Below are positions 7,041 to 15,547 of a stretch of DNA of 56,056 bases, piece by piece. The stretch is taken from NCBI GenBank assembly GCA_002071415.1, contig MWFC01000009.1, forward strand, positions 1 to 56,056, read 5' to 3'. Source of the stretch: Bacteroidetes bacterium ADurb.Bin012. Lineage in GTDB: Bacteria; Bacteroidota; Bacteroidia; Bacteroidales; TTA-H9. The notes under the pieces are model-generated. The model made no database searches and had not been told where the DNA came from. It saw only the letters and a program-made list of their open reading frames with translations. Numbering within the stretch: the stretch's first letter is position 1; every line of letters begins with the position of its first letter. A program made the position numbers and the translations under genes.

Positions 7041-9992
7041 ATGAAAAATAATTCGATCAATAAAGTTTTTTCAAAGATCATTCTATTTTTTTTGCTTTTA
7101 ATATCGTTCCAGTCAGAGAGTAAAGATTTCTCCTCGGAATTTGTCTTGCAGCACGATTCTCTTAGATGGATTGATTCAGTGTATAGGAGCTTGACAACCG
7201 AACAAAGGATAGCTCAATTGATGAGCATAAGGGTTTATAGTAATAAAGACGAAGATTACTATAAATCGATCGATCAGCTTATTGCACAATATAAACCCGG
7301 AGGACTCACTTTTTTCCAGGGGGGGCCTTACAGGCAAGTAATTTTAACCAATCGCTGGCAAAGACTTTCGCAAACCCCAATGCTGATCTCGATGGATGCC
7401 GAAAACGGTCCAGCCATGCGTCTCGACAGTATAATTGCTTTCCCTAATTTAATGACGCTTGGTGCTCTATGCAATGATTCTCTCATTTTCCAGATCGGAC
7501 TGGCCATCGGGCAGCAATGCAAAAGATTGGGCGTTCATCTCAACTTTGCGCCCGTAGTCGATGTGAACAATAATCCCCATAACCCTGTCATCAATTATCG
7601 TTCGATAGGAGAAAACCCTCAACAAGTGGCTTATAACGCCTCTCTATTGATGCAGGGGATGCAACAGGCTGGCATTATGACAACCCTGAAACACTTTCCG
7701 GGACATGGAGATACTGAAACCGATTCACACAATGGATTACCCGAAATTAAAAAACAAATTCAAGATCTTGAAACCAACGAATTGATTCCTTTCGCTTATA
7801 ATCTTTCTCTTACCGATGCCGTTATGGTCGCTCACATTTTAATACCTTCGCTCGACACGGTGAATACATTACCCGCAAGCCTTTCTCCTGTCATTGTTAA
7901 TCATTTGCTGAGAGAACAAATGGGTTTTCGAGGACTTATCATCACCGATGCACTCGACATGAAAGGAGCTGGAAATTATAAACAAGCTGGTGAAAAAGAA
8001 TGGCTTGCTTTCATAGCTGGCAACGATATCCTCCTATTGCCAGAAAACATAAAAGCGGCTATCGAGAAAATTAAAAACGCTATCGATTCAACCATAATCC
8101 CTTATCAATTTCTGGAAGAAAAATGCAAACGGGTATTAGCTCATAAGTATAAAGCTGGCCTTCATGACTTTCAACCAATAAAAACCACAAACCTTTTACA
8201 GGATTTAAACCAACCTTATTATTCCACTATTATCAGGGATGCTTTTAAAGGCTCACTTACGCTAATCAATGAGCCTGTTCCAGTTCCAATAAATCCAGTA
8301 AATTATTATAAAATTCTATATGTTCCCGTATTTGCCGAAAATCAGGCTTTTGGCGAACAAATGAAGATTTTATTCCCTCACGAAAAATTCATACTGCCTT
8401 CATTGGCAGATACTGTGGCGATTCGGCAAATCTTCGATAGCATCAAGGAGTACGACTTGCTCATAACTACCATAGCACCCCCTTCTACGTTTGCTTCGAA
8501 AAATTATGGGCTCGACAAAGATTTTCATTCTTTCATCAACGCCTTGCCTAAAAATATACCCGGAATACTAGTTCTTTTTGGTTGTCCTTACATTGCCAGT
8601 TATTTCGGGCCTTTATTGAACCATCAATCGATTATCATCACTTACCAGAACAATTCCATTACAGGTGAACTGGCAGCAAATGCATTATATGGAGATAATG
8701 CCATTCGCGGTCATCTCCCGGTCTCTATCGATAATAATGTATCCTCGGGTACTGGCATAGAAACTGAAGCATCACAGGTGCTTGGCTTTGCAACTCCATC
8801 GGAAGTTGATGTAGATGAAGGCAAACTTAATAAAGTGGATGAGATAGCCCTCGAAGGAATTAAAAAAGGCGCTTACAGTGGATGCCAGATTCTATTGGCG
8901 CATCATGGGAAAGTGTTCTACTACAAATCATTTGGATATCTTGATGTTACTCATCGAGTACCTGTAAAAAATAGCGACTTATACGATCTGGCTTCCATTA
9001 CAAAAATTGCAGCCACTACGCTGGTTACCATGAAACTATATGATGAACATAAAATCGATAATGACACGGAGTTAAAAGACTTATTACCCAACTTGAAAAA
9101 CCGTAAACTGCGAAATACAAAAATCACCGATATTATGTATCACCAAGCCGGTTTATTCCCATGGATCGCTTATTATAAAGCCACCTTGGAAAACGGGGTT
9201 CCCAGCAAGAAATATTATCGTACTCAAACTGAACCTGGTTTTGAAGTCCCGGTAGCCAAAAATTTATTTTTGCGGAATGATTATATAGATACCATAATTT
9301 CTATTATTGACCATACTCCTTTAAGCCAGAAAGGTCTATATAAATACAGCGATTTAGGTTTTATTTTGTTAAAGTTTGGATATGAAAATCTAACCAAAAC
9401 ACCTTTCGAAGACTATCTGTACACCAATTTTTATCATCCTTTAGGTTTATCTACTATGGTTTATAATCCTTTGAGATGGTTTGGGCACGAGCGGATTGCC
9501 CCTACGTTAGTCGATACAGAATTTCGCAAACAACTTCTTCATGGGTATGTGCATGATCCGGCTGCCGCCATGTTAGGAGGTGTTTCGGGACATGCTGGCC
9601 TATTTGCTCATGCTTTCGATGTGGCGCGTATTATGCAAATGCTCCTCTGGAAAGGTGAGTATAATCATATTCGATTTTTTCAAAAAGAAACCGTCAATTA
9701 TTTTACTTCTAATGTCGAAGATGGAAATAATAATCGTCGTGGACTGGGTTTCGATAAACCTCCAAAAAATTTCAAATCCAGCAGCAGCTCAGTTTGTTCC
9801 TTAGCCTCTCCAAAAAGTTTTGGCCATTCTGGGTTTACAGGTACTTATGTATGGGCTGATCCCGATCACGACCTGATTTATGTTTTTTTAAGCAATCGTA
9901 TCCATCCCTCCGATGAAAATGAAATGATCAATAAACTCAACATCCGAACCCGAATTCATCAAGCAGCCTACGAGGCTATCATCGATTATTGA
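7041..9992 (+). CDS. NagZ-like GH3 glycosidase fused to a serine hydrolase
   Basis: A 983-residue exported enzyme. Start ATG 7041 is chosen over an upstream TTG because it opens directly onto a signal peptide (hydrophobic core IILFFLLLISF). The GH3 domain covers roughly residues 45-400: KHFPGHGDTETDSHN near 216 carries the NagZ-type His general-acid loop and ITDALDMKGA near 301 the Asp nucleophile, so N-acetyl-beta-glucosaminidase action on peptidoglycan fragments is likely. A GH3 C-terminal-like domain follows. From about residue 590 there is a class C beta-lactamase/esterase-like domain with SITK (about 651, SxxK), YSD (about 769, YxN position) and HSG (about 929, KTG position). This fusion is familiar in Bacteroidota. 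The second domain's substrate is unknown; a cell-wall peptide or amide is a guess. Confidence 0.88.
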   Translation: MKNNSINKVFSKIILFFLLLISFQSESKDFSSEFVLQHDSLRWIDSVYRSLTTEQRIAQLMSIRVYSNKDEDYYKSIDQLIAQYKPGGLTFFQGGPYRQVILTNRWQRLSQTPMLISMDAENGPAMRLDSIIAFPNLMTLGALCNDSLIFQIGLAIGQQCKRLGVHLNFAPVVDVNNNPHNPVINYRSIGENPQQVAYNASLLMQGMQQAGIMTTLKHFPGHGDTETDSHNGLPEIKKQIQDLETNELIPFAYNLSLTDAVMVAHILIPSLDTVNTLPASLSPVIVNHLLREQMGFRGLIITDALDMKGAGNYKQAGEKEWLAFIAGNDILLLPENIKAAIEKIKNAIDSTIIPYQFLEEKCKRVLAHKYKAGLHDFQPIKTTNLLQDLNQPYYSTIIRDAFKGSLTLINEPVPVPINPVNYYKILYVPVFAENQAFGEQMKILFPHEKFILPSLADTVAIRQIFDSIKEYDLLITTIAPPSTFASKNYGLDKDFHSFINALPKNIPGILVLFGCPYIASYFGPLLNHQSIIITYQNNSITGELAANALYGDNAIRGHLPVSIDNNVSSGTGIETEASQVLGFATPSEVDVDEGKLNKVDEIALEGIKKGAYSGCQILLAHHGKVFYYKSFGYLDVTHRVPVKNSDLYDLASITKIAATTLVTMKLYDEHKIDNDTELKDLLPNLKNRKLRNTKITDIMYHQAGLFPWIAYYKATLENGVPSKKYYRTQTEPGFEVPVAKNLFLRNDYIDTIISIIDHTPLSQKGLYKYSDLGFILLKFGYENLTKTPFEDYLYTNFYHPLGLSTMVYNPLRWFGHERIAPTLVDTEFRKQLLHGYVHDPAAAMLGGVSGHAGLFAHAFDVARIMQMLLWKGEYNHIRFFQKETVNYFTSNVEDGNNNRRGLGFDKPPKNFKSSSSSVCSLASPKSFGHSGFTGTYVWADPDHDLIYVFLSNRIHPSDENEMINKLNIRTRIHQAAYEAIIDY

Positions 9993-10063
9993 CCATCAAA
10001 GAAATATTCTTAAATTAACTGTCATCTCGAAAAACTTACTATAATAAAAATCGTTCTCCTCTC

Positions 10064-10993
10064 ATGAACCATCGACCCCACACGCATAACGCCCATACTC
10101 AGAATACCTCTCAGCAACGTCTGGGATTGACGATTGGTTTAAATTTGATGATTGCAATGGTGGAAGTGGTGGGAGGAATTATATCGGGTTCATTGGCCTT
10201 GATCTCCGACTCCGTTCATAACTTGGCCGATAGTGTATCGTTAATTATCAGTTATTTCGCCCTTAAATTATCTAAGAAGAAAGTTAGCCTTCGTAATACT
10301 TTTGGTTATCATCGTGCTGAAATTTTGGCCGCTTTCATTAATGCTACCATTTTAGCTGGCATCACACTATTTTTAATCGTTCAGGCTTTTATTCGATTCT
10401 TCCGCCCTGTACAAATTAAGGTCGATACCATGGGGATAGTTGCCCTTATAGGATTGGGAGCAAATTTAGCAGGCATGATATTACTAAAGAAACCTTCTTC
10501 TCAAAGCCTGAACATTCGATCATCTTACCTTCATCTCGTTGGAGATACTCTTTCGTCGGTAGCAGTTATCATTGCAGCTCTGCTTATAGAGCTGACGAAA
10601 CTCACTTTTATCGATCCCCTGATTACCATCATCATAAGCTTATATATCATCAAAGAAACATGGTCGGTTCTGCAACGTTCTACTGATATTCTGATGATGG
10701 CTTCTCCTACGGATATCAATCTTCTGAAAATACAACGCGAGATCGAAAAAATGGAAGGCATAGACAATATCCATCATGTGCATATCTGGCAGCTTGACGA
10801 TAAAACCATCCATTTCGAAGCTCATTTAAGACTTGCGAAAAATCCTTCTATACATGAAGCCGATCAAATAAGACAAAAAATCGAGAGATGGTTGATCGAT
10901 AATAATAATATCCAGCATGTTACTCTTCAGATCGAACCATCCGAAACTGCGAATGCTTGCCCCTCGAATTCATTATTAGGTTCAACGCATTGA
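10064..10993 (+). CDS. Cation diffusion facilitator (CzcD/ZitB-like)
   Basis: A 309-residue inner-membrane metal/proton antiporter that exports Zn2+ or a similar divalent metal. The His-rich N-terminus (MNHRPHTHNAHTQN) is followed by six hydrophobic helices. The metal site residues are visible as D49 and D56 with H52 in SDSVHNLAD (TM2) and as H157 and D161 in YLHLVGD (TM5). The cytoplasmic C-terminal domain (from about 210) has the HHVHIWQLDD motif of the family. The next gene starts 7 bp downstream, so they form an operon with the rhomboid gene. Metal specificity cannot be fixed from sequence. Confidence 0.92.
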   Translation: MNHRPHTHNAHTQNTSQQRLGLTIGLNLMIAMVEVVGGIISGSLALISDSVHNLADSVSLIISYFALKLSKKKVSLRNTFGYHRAEILAAFINATILAGITLFLIVQAFIRFFRPVQIKVDTMGIVALIGLGANLAGMILLKKPSSQSLNIRSSYLHLVGDTLSSVAVIIAALLIELTKLTFIDPLITIIISLYIIKETWSVLQRSTDILMMASPTDINLLKIQREIEKMEGIDNIHHVHIWQLDDKTIHFEAHLRLAKNPSIHEADQIRQKIERWLIDNNNIQHVTLQIEPSETANACPSNSLLGSTH

Positions 10994-11000
10994 ATACATT

Positions 11001-11828
11001 ATGAAAAAAAACTCGAAGTCGAAAAATGCCCTTCTCTGGATTATCTCTTTCATTATAATGACGGCTGCCTCTGTATATCAACGTCTTACAGGGCCAACTC
11101 ATCCAGTACAGGCCAAAATAGAAATAGAAGGAACTTCTTATCTCTTCAAATTAATCCGTAGTCATGGAAGTAAGGCTGATGCTAGGATAGTTCTTTCAAT
11201 TCCCGATACATCCATTCATGGCATAATAGCATATAAGAAGATCAATGCCACAGAAACATGGGAAAATGATAGTTTAGTGAGGTTGGGAAAGGATTTGGTG
11301 GGATACATGCCCCATCAGCCTCCTGCAGGGAAACTCGAATACGACGTTATTCTAATGAAAAACAATGGCATATACCATTTAACCCCAAAGCCTGTTACGA
11401 TAAGATTCAAGGGAGATGTTCCTCCCTTTATACTTATTCCTCATATTCTGCTGATGTTTGCTGCCATGCTCTTATCACTACGAGCCGGCCTGGAAGCTCT
11501 GGTGAAAGGGAACAATACCTACAGACTGGCTTTGCTATCGACCATACTCTTAACAATAGGAGGATTAGTATTTGGCCCCCTGGTTCAAAAATTTGCTTTT
11601 GGTCAATTCTGGACAGGCTGGCCAATCGGGAATGACCTCACCGACAACAAGACGATTGCAGCGATTATATTCTGGCTTATTGCCACCCTGCAATTAAAAA
11701 AAGATTCTTCGAACAGATTATGGCCCATACTCGCTTCAATTTTCACTTTCTTCATATTTTTTATCCCGCACAGCCTTTGGGGTTCTCAATTTGATTATAG
11801 AACTGGACAAATTAAGACAGGTAAATAA
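11001..11828 (+). CDS. Multi-pass membrane protein of unknown function
   Basis: A 275-residue protein that I do not recognise. One N-terminal transmembrane helix (LLWIISFIIMTAASVY) is followed by a soluble, probably periplasmic beta-rich domain (about residues 30-135). Four hydrophobic segments follow (near 143-160, 175-197, 215-230 and 240-258). It is located 7 bp after the cation transporter and 16 bp before the rhomboid protease, indicating co-transcription. Basic termini on both ends suggest cytoplasmic ends. A role linked to metal handling or membrane quality control is possible from neighbours only. Confidence 0.8.
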   Translation: MKKNSKSKNALLWIISFIIMTAASVYQRLTGPTHPVQAKIEIEGTSYLFKLIRSHGSKADARIVLSIPDTSIHGIIAYKKINATETWENDSLVRLGKDLVGYMPHQPPAGKLEYDVILMKNNGIYHLTPKPVTIRFKGDVPPFILIPHILLMFAAMLLSLRAGLEALVKGNNTYRLALLSTILLTIGGLVFGPLVQKFAFGQFWTGWPIGNDLTDNKTIAAIIFWLIATLQLKKDSSNRLWPILASIFTFFIFFIPHSLWGSQFDYRTGQIKTGK

Positions 11829-11844
11829 ATCTTCGGCAGAACTT

Positions 11845-12468
11845 ATGCAGATGACCATTATCATTATAGCAATTACCACCCCAATTTCCATTATGGCCTT
11901 TTATCGACCAAAATTTATGGACATGTTGAAATTCAATGCATTTCATATTTATGAGGCAAACGAAGGGTGGCGCTTTATAACTTACGGCCTTGTCCATGCA
12001 AACTGGCTACACCTAATTATAAATATGTATGTTTTGTATAATTTTGGATTACTGGTTGAGAGCTATTTTGGATATTTTTTTGGAGGAAAGGCTTCCTATT
12101 ATTATCTCATGCTATATTTGGGTGGATTAGCCATATCAGTTGTATCGGCCTATCAAAAGAATAAGGGAAATATTTTTTACAACGCAGTAGGTGCAAGTGG
12201 TGCCATAAGTGGAATCATTTTTTCGGCTATCATCTTTAATCCTTTTATGTCTTTGCGTTTCATATTTATTCCAATAAGCTTTCCAGCCATATTGTTTGGT
12301 GCAGCTTATTTGATTTATTCATGGTTTATGTCGAAGAAAGGAGATAGCCAGATAGGGCATGATGCTCATTTTTGGGGAGGAGTTTATGGAATTGTCTTTA
12401 CGATAGTACTTAAACCGGCTTTAGCAATAAATCTTTTCGAACAACTGACTCGTATTTTTCAGAATTAA
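11845..12468 (+). CDS. Rhomboid family intramembrane serine protease
   Basis: A 207-residue six-helix membrane protease. The catalytic serine is S118 in NAVGASGAISG and the catalytic histidine H175 in GHDAHFWGGVYG; the conserved HANWLHLIIN motif (residues 51-60) contributes the oxyanion region. Start ATG 11845 lies 16 bp after the upstream stop codon and gives a normal N-terminus; ATG 11851 is equally possible, and the longer TTG frame overlapping the previous gene is unlikely. It would cleave single-pass membrane proteins within the bilayer. Substrates are unknown. Confidence 0.9.
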   Translation: MQMTIIIIAITTPISIMAFYRPKFMDMLKFNAFHIYEANEGWRFITYGLVHANWLHLIINMYVLYNFGLLVESYFGYFFGGKASYYYLMLYLGGLAISVVSAYQKNKGNIFYNAVGASGAISGIIFSAIIFNPFMSLRFIFIPISFPAILFGAAYLIYSWFMSKKGDSQIGHDAHFWGGVYGIVFTIVLKPALAINLFEQLTRIFQN

Positions 12469-12522
12469 GAGAGATTTTCGTAATCTTGCAAAGTAGCCGA
12501 ATCTATCGAAATTTATTTTCGT

Positions 12523-13230
12523 ATGAAAAAAAATCTTTCGACCTTATTTTTGCTTTTATGCATATTATTACTACCTATTTTGAGCATGTCTCAAAAATTT
12601 GGGCTAAAAGCTGGATATAATTTTTCGAGTCTTGGCTATGATGGATTGGGTAAGGATATTTATTCGAATACAAGTGATATAAGGACTTCTACGACTTTTG
12701 GAGGATATATCAACTGCAAACTCATTCCATTGGTTTCTTTTCAGATAGAATGTAACTACGAACCTAAAGGGATAAAGTATGGAACTCCTCCCCTGCCATA
12801 TATCAATGCCAGTTTTGATGGAATTTACAACGAACATTTTGATTATCTTTGCATTCCTTTACTTTTACGAATCAACCTTATTGCCTTTCAAATTGAAGCC
12901 GGGCCTTATTTTGGCTTTTTATTAAAGGCAGAAGAAACAAAGAAGGGCTTTCAAAAGACACCCGGTGCTCAAGGCGAATGGATCGAAGAGCATTTCGACG
13001 AAGTATATGATTTAAAGTCCAATACAAAAGAAACTGATATGGGTCTAACTGCTGGGATGGGGGTTTCTTATTCCATTGGTCCTATGCAGATTTTAGGAGG
13101 AGCAAGATACAATTATGGTTTTACTAATATACTGAAAGAACCCATTTTGAACGATAAGGAAGAAGTTTGGATCGACAAGAAGAATAACCGCAACTTTAAT
13201 CTCTACATAGGATTAGGCTTAGCTCTCTAG
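12523..13230 (+). CDS. Outer-membrane beta-barrel protein (PorT-like family)
   Basis: A 235-residue protein with a clear signal peptide (hydrophobic core LFLLLCILLLPILSM, cut after SQ). It has alternating hydrophobic beta strands and Gly/aromatic turns (FGLKAGYNFSSLGY, FGGYINCKL, IGPMQILGGARYNYGF) ending in LYIGLGLAL. The pattern matches the eight-stranded 'outer membrane protein beta-barrel' family of Bacteroidota. A TAATCTTG sequence at 12481-12488 is a one-mismatch -7 box. Its cargo or partner is not inferable. Confidence 0.78.
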   Translation: MKKNLSTLFLLLCILLLPILSMSQKFGLKAGYNFSSLGYDGLGKDIYSNTSDIRTSTTFGGYINCKLIPLVSFQIECNYEPKGIKYGTPPLPYINASFDGIYNEHFDYLCIPLLLRINLIAFQIEAGPYFGFLLKAEETKKGFQKTPGAQGEWIEEHFDEVYDLKSNTKETDMGLTAGMGVSYSIGPMQILGGARYNYGFTNILKEPILNDKEEVWIDKKNNRNFNLYIGLGLAL

Positions 13231-13365
13231 AAAAATTCTAACTCATTAGATTAAATAAAAATAAATATAAAGGTTTCCCCGAAGAAATCTAATATCAAAA
13301 GTTTCTATGATTTTCCCAGGGTATGAATTGGGATAAAATAATACAAGTTGTTTATGTGGTTATAG

Positions 13366-13400
13366 AAAAGGGAGGCTCGATGGAACCTCCCCTTTGTTTT
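13366..13400 (-). terminator. Terminator after lipoprotein gene
   Basis: GGGAGG and CCTCCC pair around a 10-nt loop, with T-rich flanks on both sides (TTTTCT on the minus strand, CTTTGTTTTT on the plus). It lies 30 bp beyond the lipoprotein stop codon and may act in both directions. Confidence 0.55.
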
Positions 13401-13426
13401 TACAGATTCTAAAGATGTATTAAGGA

Positions 13427-14344
13427 TTATTTTTGAATTTTAACCTCGAGGGTTATAGTCCGGTCGTTGCCAACAGTACCAGCAATCTCCATTACTTTGA
13501 ATAATCCCTTTTTACCCGGATTGGCTGAAGTAGTGGCTGTTTGGAAAGCTACGATATCGCCCACCTCAAGGAGATTTGCTCTTGAATCGACAAGATTGGT
13601 AGCATTTTCAGCAATTAATGCATCATCATATTCGGTTACTGCATTCCAGTTAATACCACTAACCTTTTTAAAACGTGTGGCATTTTTTACGGTCCAATTA
13701 TCGAATATATTATTCCAGGCAATAGCAGCCTGATCGTCGTCGGTAGCGGCTATAGTCGCCTTGTTGGTTTCTCCGTAAAAGTAGAGAAAATCTACTTTAT
13801 TCTGATTTAAAACAGCTTCGGCTTGTTTCATTACTTTATTATCGACTGAACTCCAAAAGCTTCCAATGGTAACATTGAGTTGTCCACCCATCAAAATAGC
13901 GGTATAAATATTAACTACTGGTTGTGTTGTAATATTCAGAGCTACTGAATTACTCTGATTGTTTTTATCGGTAATTTCGAAGGACCAGCGTTCGGTGCCG
14001 GCTTCGGTACGAGCCTGAATATTTCTTGTATAGGTAAAACTGCTCAAGTTGTTAAGAGTCGAATCGATTACAGTTTCGGGTACATTATTAAATGTACGAG
14101 TAACCTTGAATTTTACCAGCTTGGCGTTGCTGTTAGTATTCGCGGTGGCTGTAATCCCAACTTTCACGACAGTACCGGCTGGAACAGTAACATCTGAGGA
14201 GGTGTAATCACCCCCACCAATAAAATTAATGGTAGGAGTTTTATCGAGGGGTTCTTCTTCTTCATCATCGGAACAGGCTGTGAATAAATTGATTGTTCCT
14301 GCAAGTAAAACAAATAGGGCAATACCTTTGATGTTTATTTTCAT
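13427..14344 (-). CDS. Cell-envelope lipoprotein of unknown function
   Basis: A 305-residue lipoprotein. The N-terminus ends in the lipobox FTAC followed by an acidic stretch (SDDEEEEP), resembling the lipoprotein export signal that sends Bacteroidota lipoproteins to the cell surface. The mature part is beta-rich; residues about 35-145 look like an Ig-like fold (VPAGTVVKVGITATANTNSN). The second half includes FYGETNKATIAATDDDQAA and a mixed alpha/beta region ending in ITLEVKIQK. It is monocistronic with its own terminator and a -7 box TACTTTTG (14375-14382). I do not recognise a named family. Confidence 0.82.
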   Translation of the reverse strand: MKINIKGIALFVLLAGTINLFTACSDDEEEEPLDKTPTINFIGGGDYTSSDVTVPAGTVVKVGITATANTNSNAKLVKFKVTRTFNNVPETVIDSTLNNLSSFTYTRNIQARTEAGTERWSFEITDKNNQSNSVALNITTQPVVNIYTAILMGGQLNVTIGSFWSSVDNKVMKQAEAVLNQNKVDFLYFYGETNKATIAATDDDQAAIAWNNIFDNWTVKNATRFKKVSGINWNAVTEYDDALIAENATNLVDSRANLLEVGDIVAFQTATTSANPGKKGLFKVMEIAGTVGNDRTITLEVKIQK

Positions 14345-14374
14345 AGCAAATGTTTTTTAAGTTATTAATGGATG

Positions 14375-14382
14375 CAAAAGTA
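14375..14382 (-). promoter_or_regulatory. -7 box TACTTTTG for lipoprotein gene
   Basis: A TAnnTTTG match on the minus strand 30 bp before the ATG; the -33 element is unclear. Confidence 0.45.
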
Positions 14383-14428
14383 CAAGAATCTTGCCATTAT
14401 TTAAAAATGATATTGGCATAATTTTTTA

Positions 14429-14436
14429 TATCTTTG
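14429..14436 (+). promoter_or_regulatory. -7 box TATCTTTG for tmRNA
   Basis: A TAnnTTTG match 20 bp upstream of the mature tmRNA 5' end, which is plausible for a precursor with a short leader. Confidence 0.45.
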
Positions 14437-14456
14437 CAATTGAAACGTTCATTGAC

Positions 14457-14826
14457 GGGGCTGATTGGTTTTGACAGCATGACGGTGGAACTGTAAGCAT
14501 GCCGGGCGTTAGGGAAAGGCCCGTATAAAAACTACCCTGATGCCAATAAATGGCAACAATTATAACTACGCAATGGCTGCTTAATCTATACGATTAAGTG
14601 CTGTGCTGTCCTCCAGGAAGCTTTGCCTTGCAGCGTTCTGGTAAGGGCATCGTAAATGCGGGGCTGCGTGAGGTTTTGTCCCGAAACCTTGCTAAGACAA
14701 TAGGGACTCAGGAATCTGGCGGATGTGTCCCTGCTTTGCCAGAGTCCGAATCATCAACAGGGAATAAGCATGTAGAAAGCAGTTGTGCTGCATGTTTGGA
14801 CCGGAGTTCGACTCTCCGCAGCTCCA
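14457..14826 (+). ncRNA. ssrA: Transfer-messenger RNA (tmRNA)
   Basis: A one-piece tmRNA of about 370 nt that rescues stalled ribosomes with SmpB. The 5' end GGGGCTGATTGGTTTTGACA and the 3' end with T-arm GGAGTTCGACTCTCC pair through the acceptor stem GGGGCTG/CAGCTCC. The tag reading frame at 14552-14584 encodes GNNYNYAMAA then TAA, close to the GENNYALAA-type tags of Bacteroidota. The 3' CCA is not encoded. Exact ends are set from the acceptor stem and may be off by a base. A terminator follows at 14848. Confidence 0.95.
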
Positions 14827-14847
14827 CACAAAATCATAAATAAAAAT

Positions 14848-14880
14848 CGGGCGGTAGATAATCTATCGCCCGTTCTTCTT
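14848..14880 (+). terminator. tmRNA terminator
   Basis: CGGGCGGTAGAT and ATCTATCGCCCG pair with a single wobble around a one-base centre, followed by TTCTTCTTT. It begins 22 bp past the tmRNA. Confidence 0.75.
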
Positions 14881-14965
14881 TCCCTATCCTCTCTCACAGA
14901 CTTGCCTTGTTTCTTCATGGAAGAATGAGCACACTATGGCTCCTTTATCCAACCATATAGAGCAT

Positions 14966-15109
14966 TCACTGCTGCTTATCTTCTTCTTTATAGTTTGGAA
15001 AATTATCTTCGTCATCATCAACGAGAGGTGCATGCCGAATTTCGTTTATCAATAATACGAAAAACAGCCCTACCATTATAAAGAATGCTACAATGAGATA
15101 TTTTAACAT
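14966..15109 (-). CDS. Small single-pass membrane protein, unknown
   Basis: A 47-residue protein starting at ATG 15107-15109: a hydrophobic helix (YLIVAFFIMVGLFFVLLI) and an acidic tail (LVDDDEDNFPNYKEEDKQQ). Its ATG overlaps the stop of the upstream gene in the arrangement ATGTTAA (7-nt overlap), implying translational coupling. A longer frame from 15157 would lie wholly within the upstream gene and is not preferred. No family is recognised. The tight overlap with 15103-15426 is the main evidence that both are real. Confidence 0.6.
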   Translation of the reverse strand: MLKYLIVAFFIMVGLFFVLLINEIRHAPLVDDDEDNFPNYKEEDKQQ

Positions 15110-15426
15110 AATCGTCGAATAAATTCTTTTAATTGATTTACCTCCTGCTGTGAACAAATCAATCTAATTTCTCTCTTTTCTGTTTCTAAATTGCTCTTCA
15201 TCCCCTTCAGATCTTTCTTAATCGCAGTATATCCCCCCTCCACATTCGAATTATTAAATTCTTTCAAAAGTTTCTCAATCTCAAGGTGTCTTTGCATAAG
15301 ATAATTATATTTGAAACGAAATGTGCTCAAAGCTTGTGCCGAATCATCAAACATAAAGTGGTACAATGAGTTATAAAATATTTCGTATTGATCACCTCTT
15401 AAACATTCTCCATTTTTAAATAGCAT
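15103..15426 (-). CDS. Small helical protein of unknown function
   Basis: A 107-residue protein starting at ATG 15424-15426; a TTG 21 bp further upstream is a weaker alternative. It is predicted mostly alpha-helical, with a coiled-coil-like central part (YLMQRHLEIEKLLKEFNNSN and MKSNLETEKREIRLICSQQ) and two late cysteines. There is no signal peptide or membrane helix. It overlaps the next small gene by 7 nt. The pair lies between tmRNA and metK on the metK strand but is separated from metK by a terminator. I recognise no family. Confidence 0.6.
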   Translation of the reverse strand: MLFKNGECLRGDQYEIFYNSLYHFMFDDSAQALSTFRFKYNYLMQRHLEIEKLLKEFNNSNVEGGYTAIKKDLKGMKSNLETEKREIRLICSQQEVNQLKEFIRRLC

Positions 15427-15479
15427 TAAAAATAGTTTTATTTTCAACTTATTGATTTATAATATAATTAACAGTATAA

Positions 15480-15522
15480 GAAAATAAAAATCCGGAAACG
15501 GATACATTATCTGATTCCGGAT
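15480..15522 (-). terminator. metK terminator
   Basis: A perfect 8-bp inverted repeat ATCCGGAA (15490-15497) / TTCCGGAT (15515-15522) is followed on the minus strand by TTTTTATTTTC. It lies 26 bp after the metK stop codon. Confidence 0.75.
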
Positions 15523-15547
15523 AATCAACAGAGATAATTTTCTGGGT

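Noticed and set aside
14598..14843. An 81-codon open frame on the plus strand
   Set aside because: It lies inside the tmRNA gene and its codons are explained by tmRNA structure.
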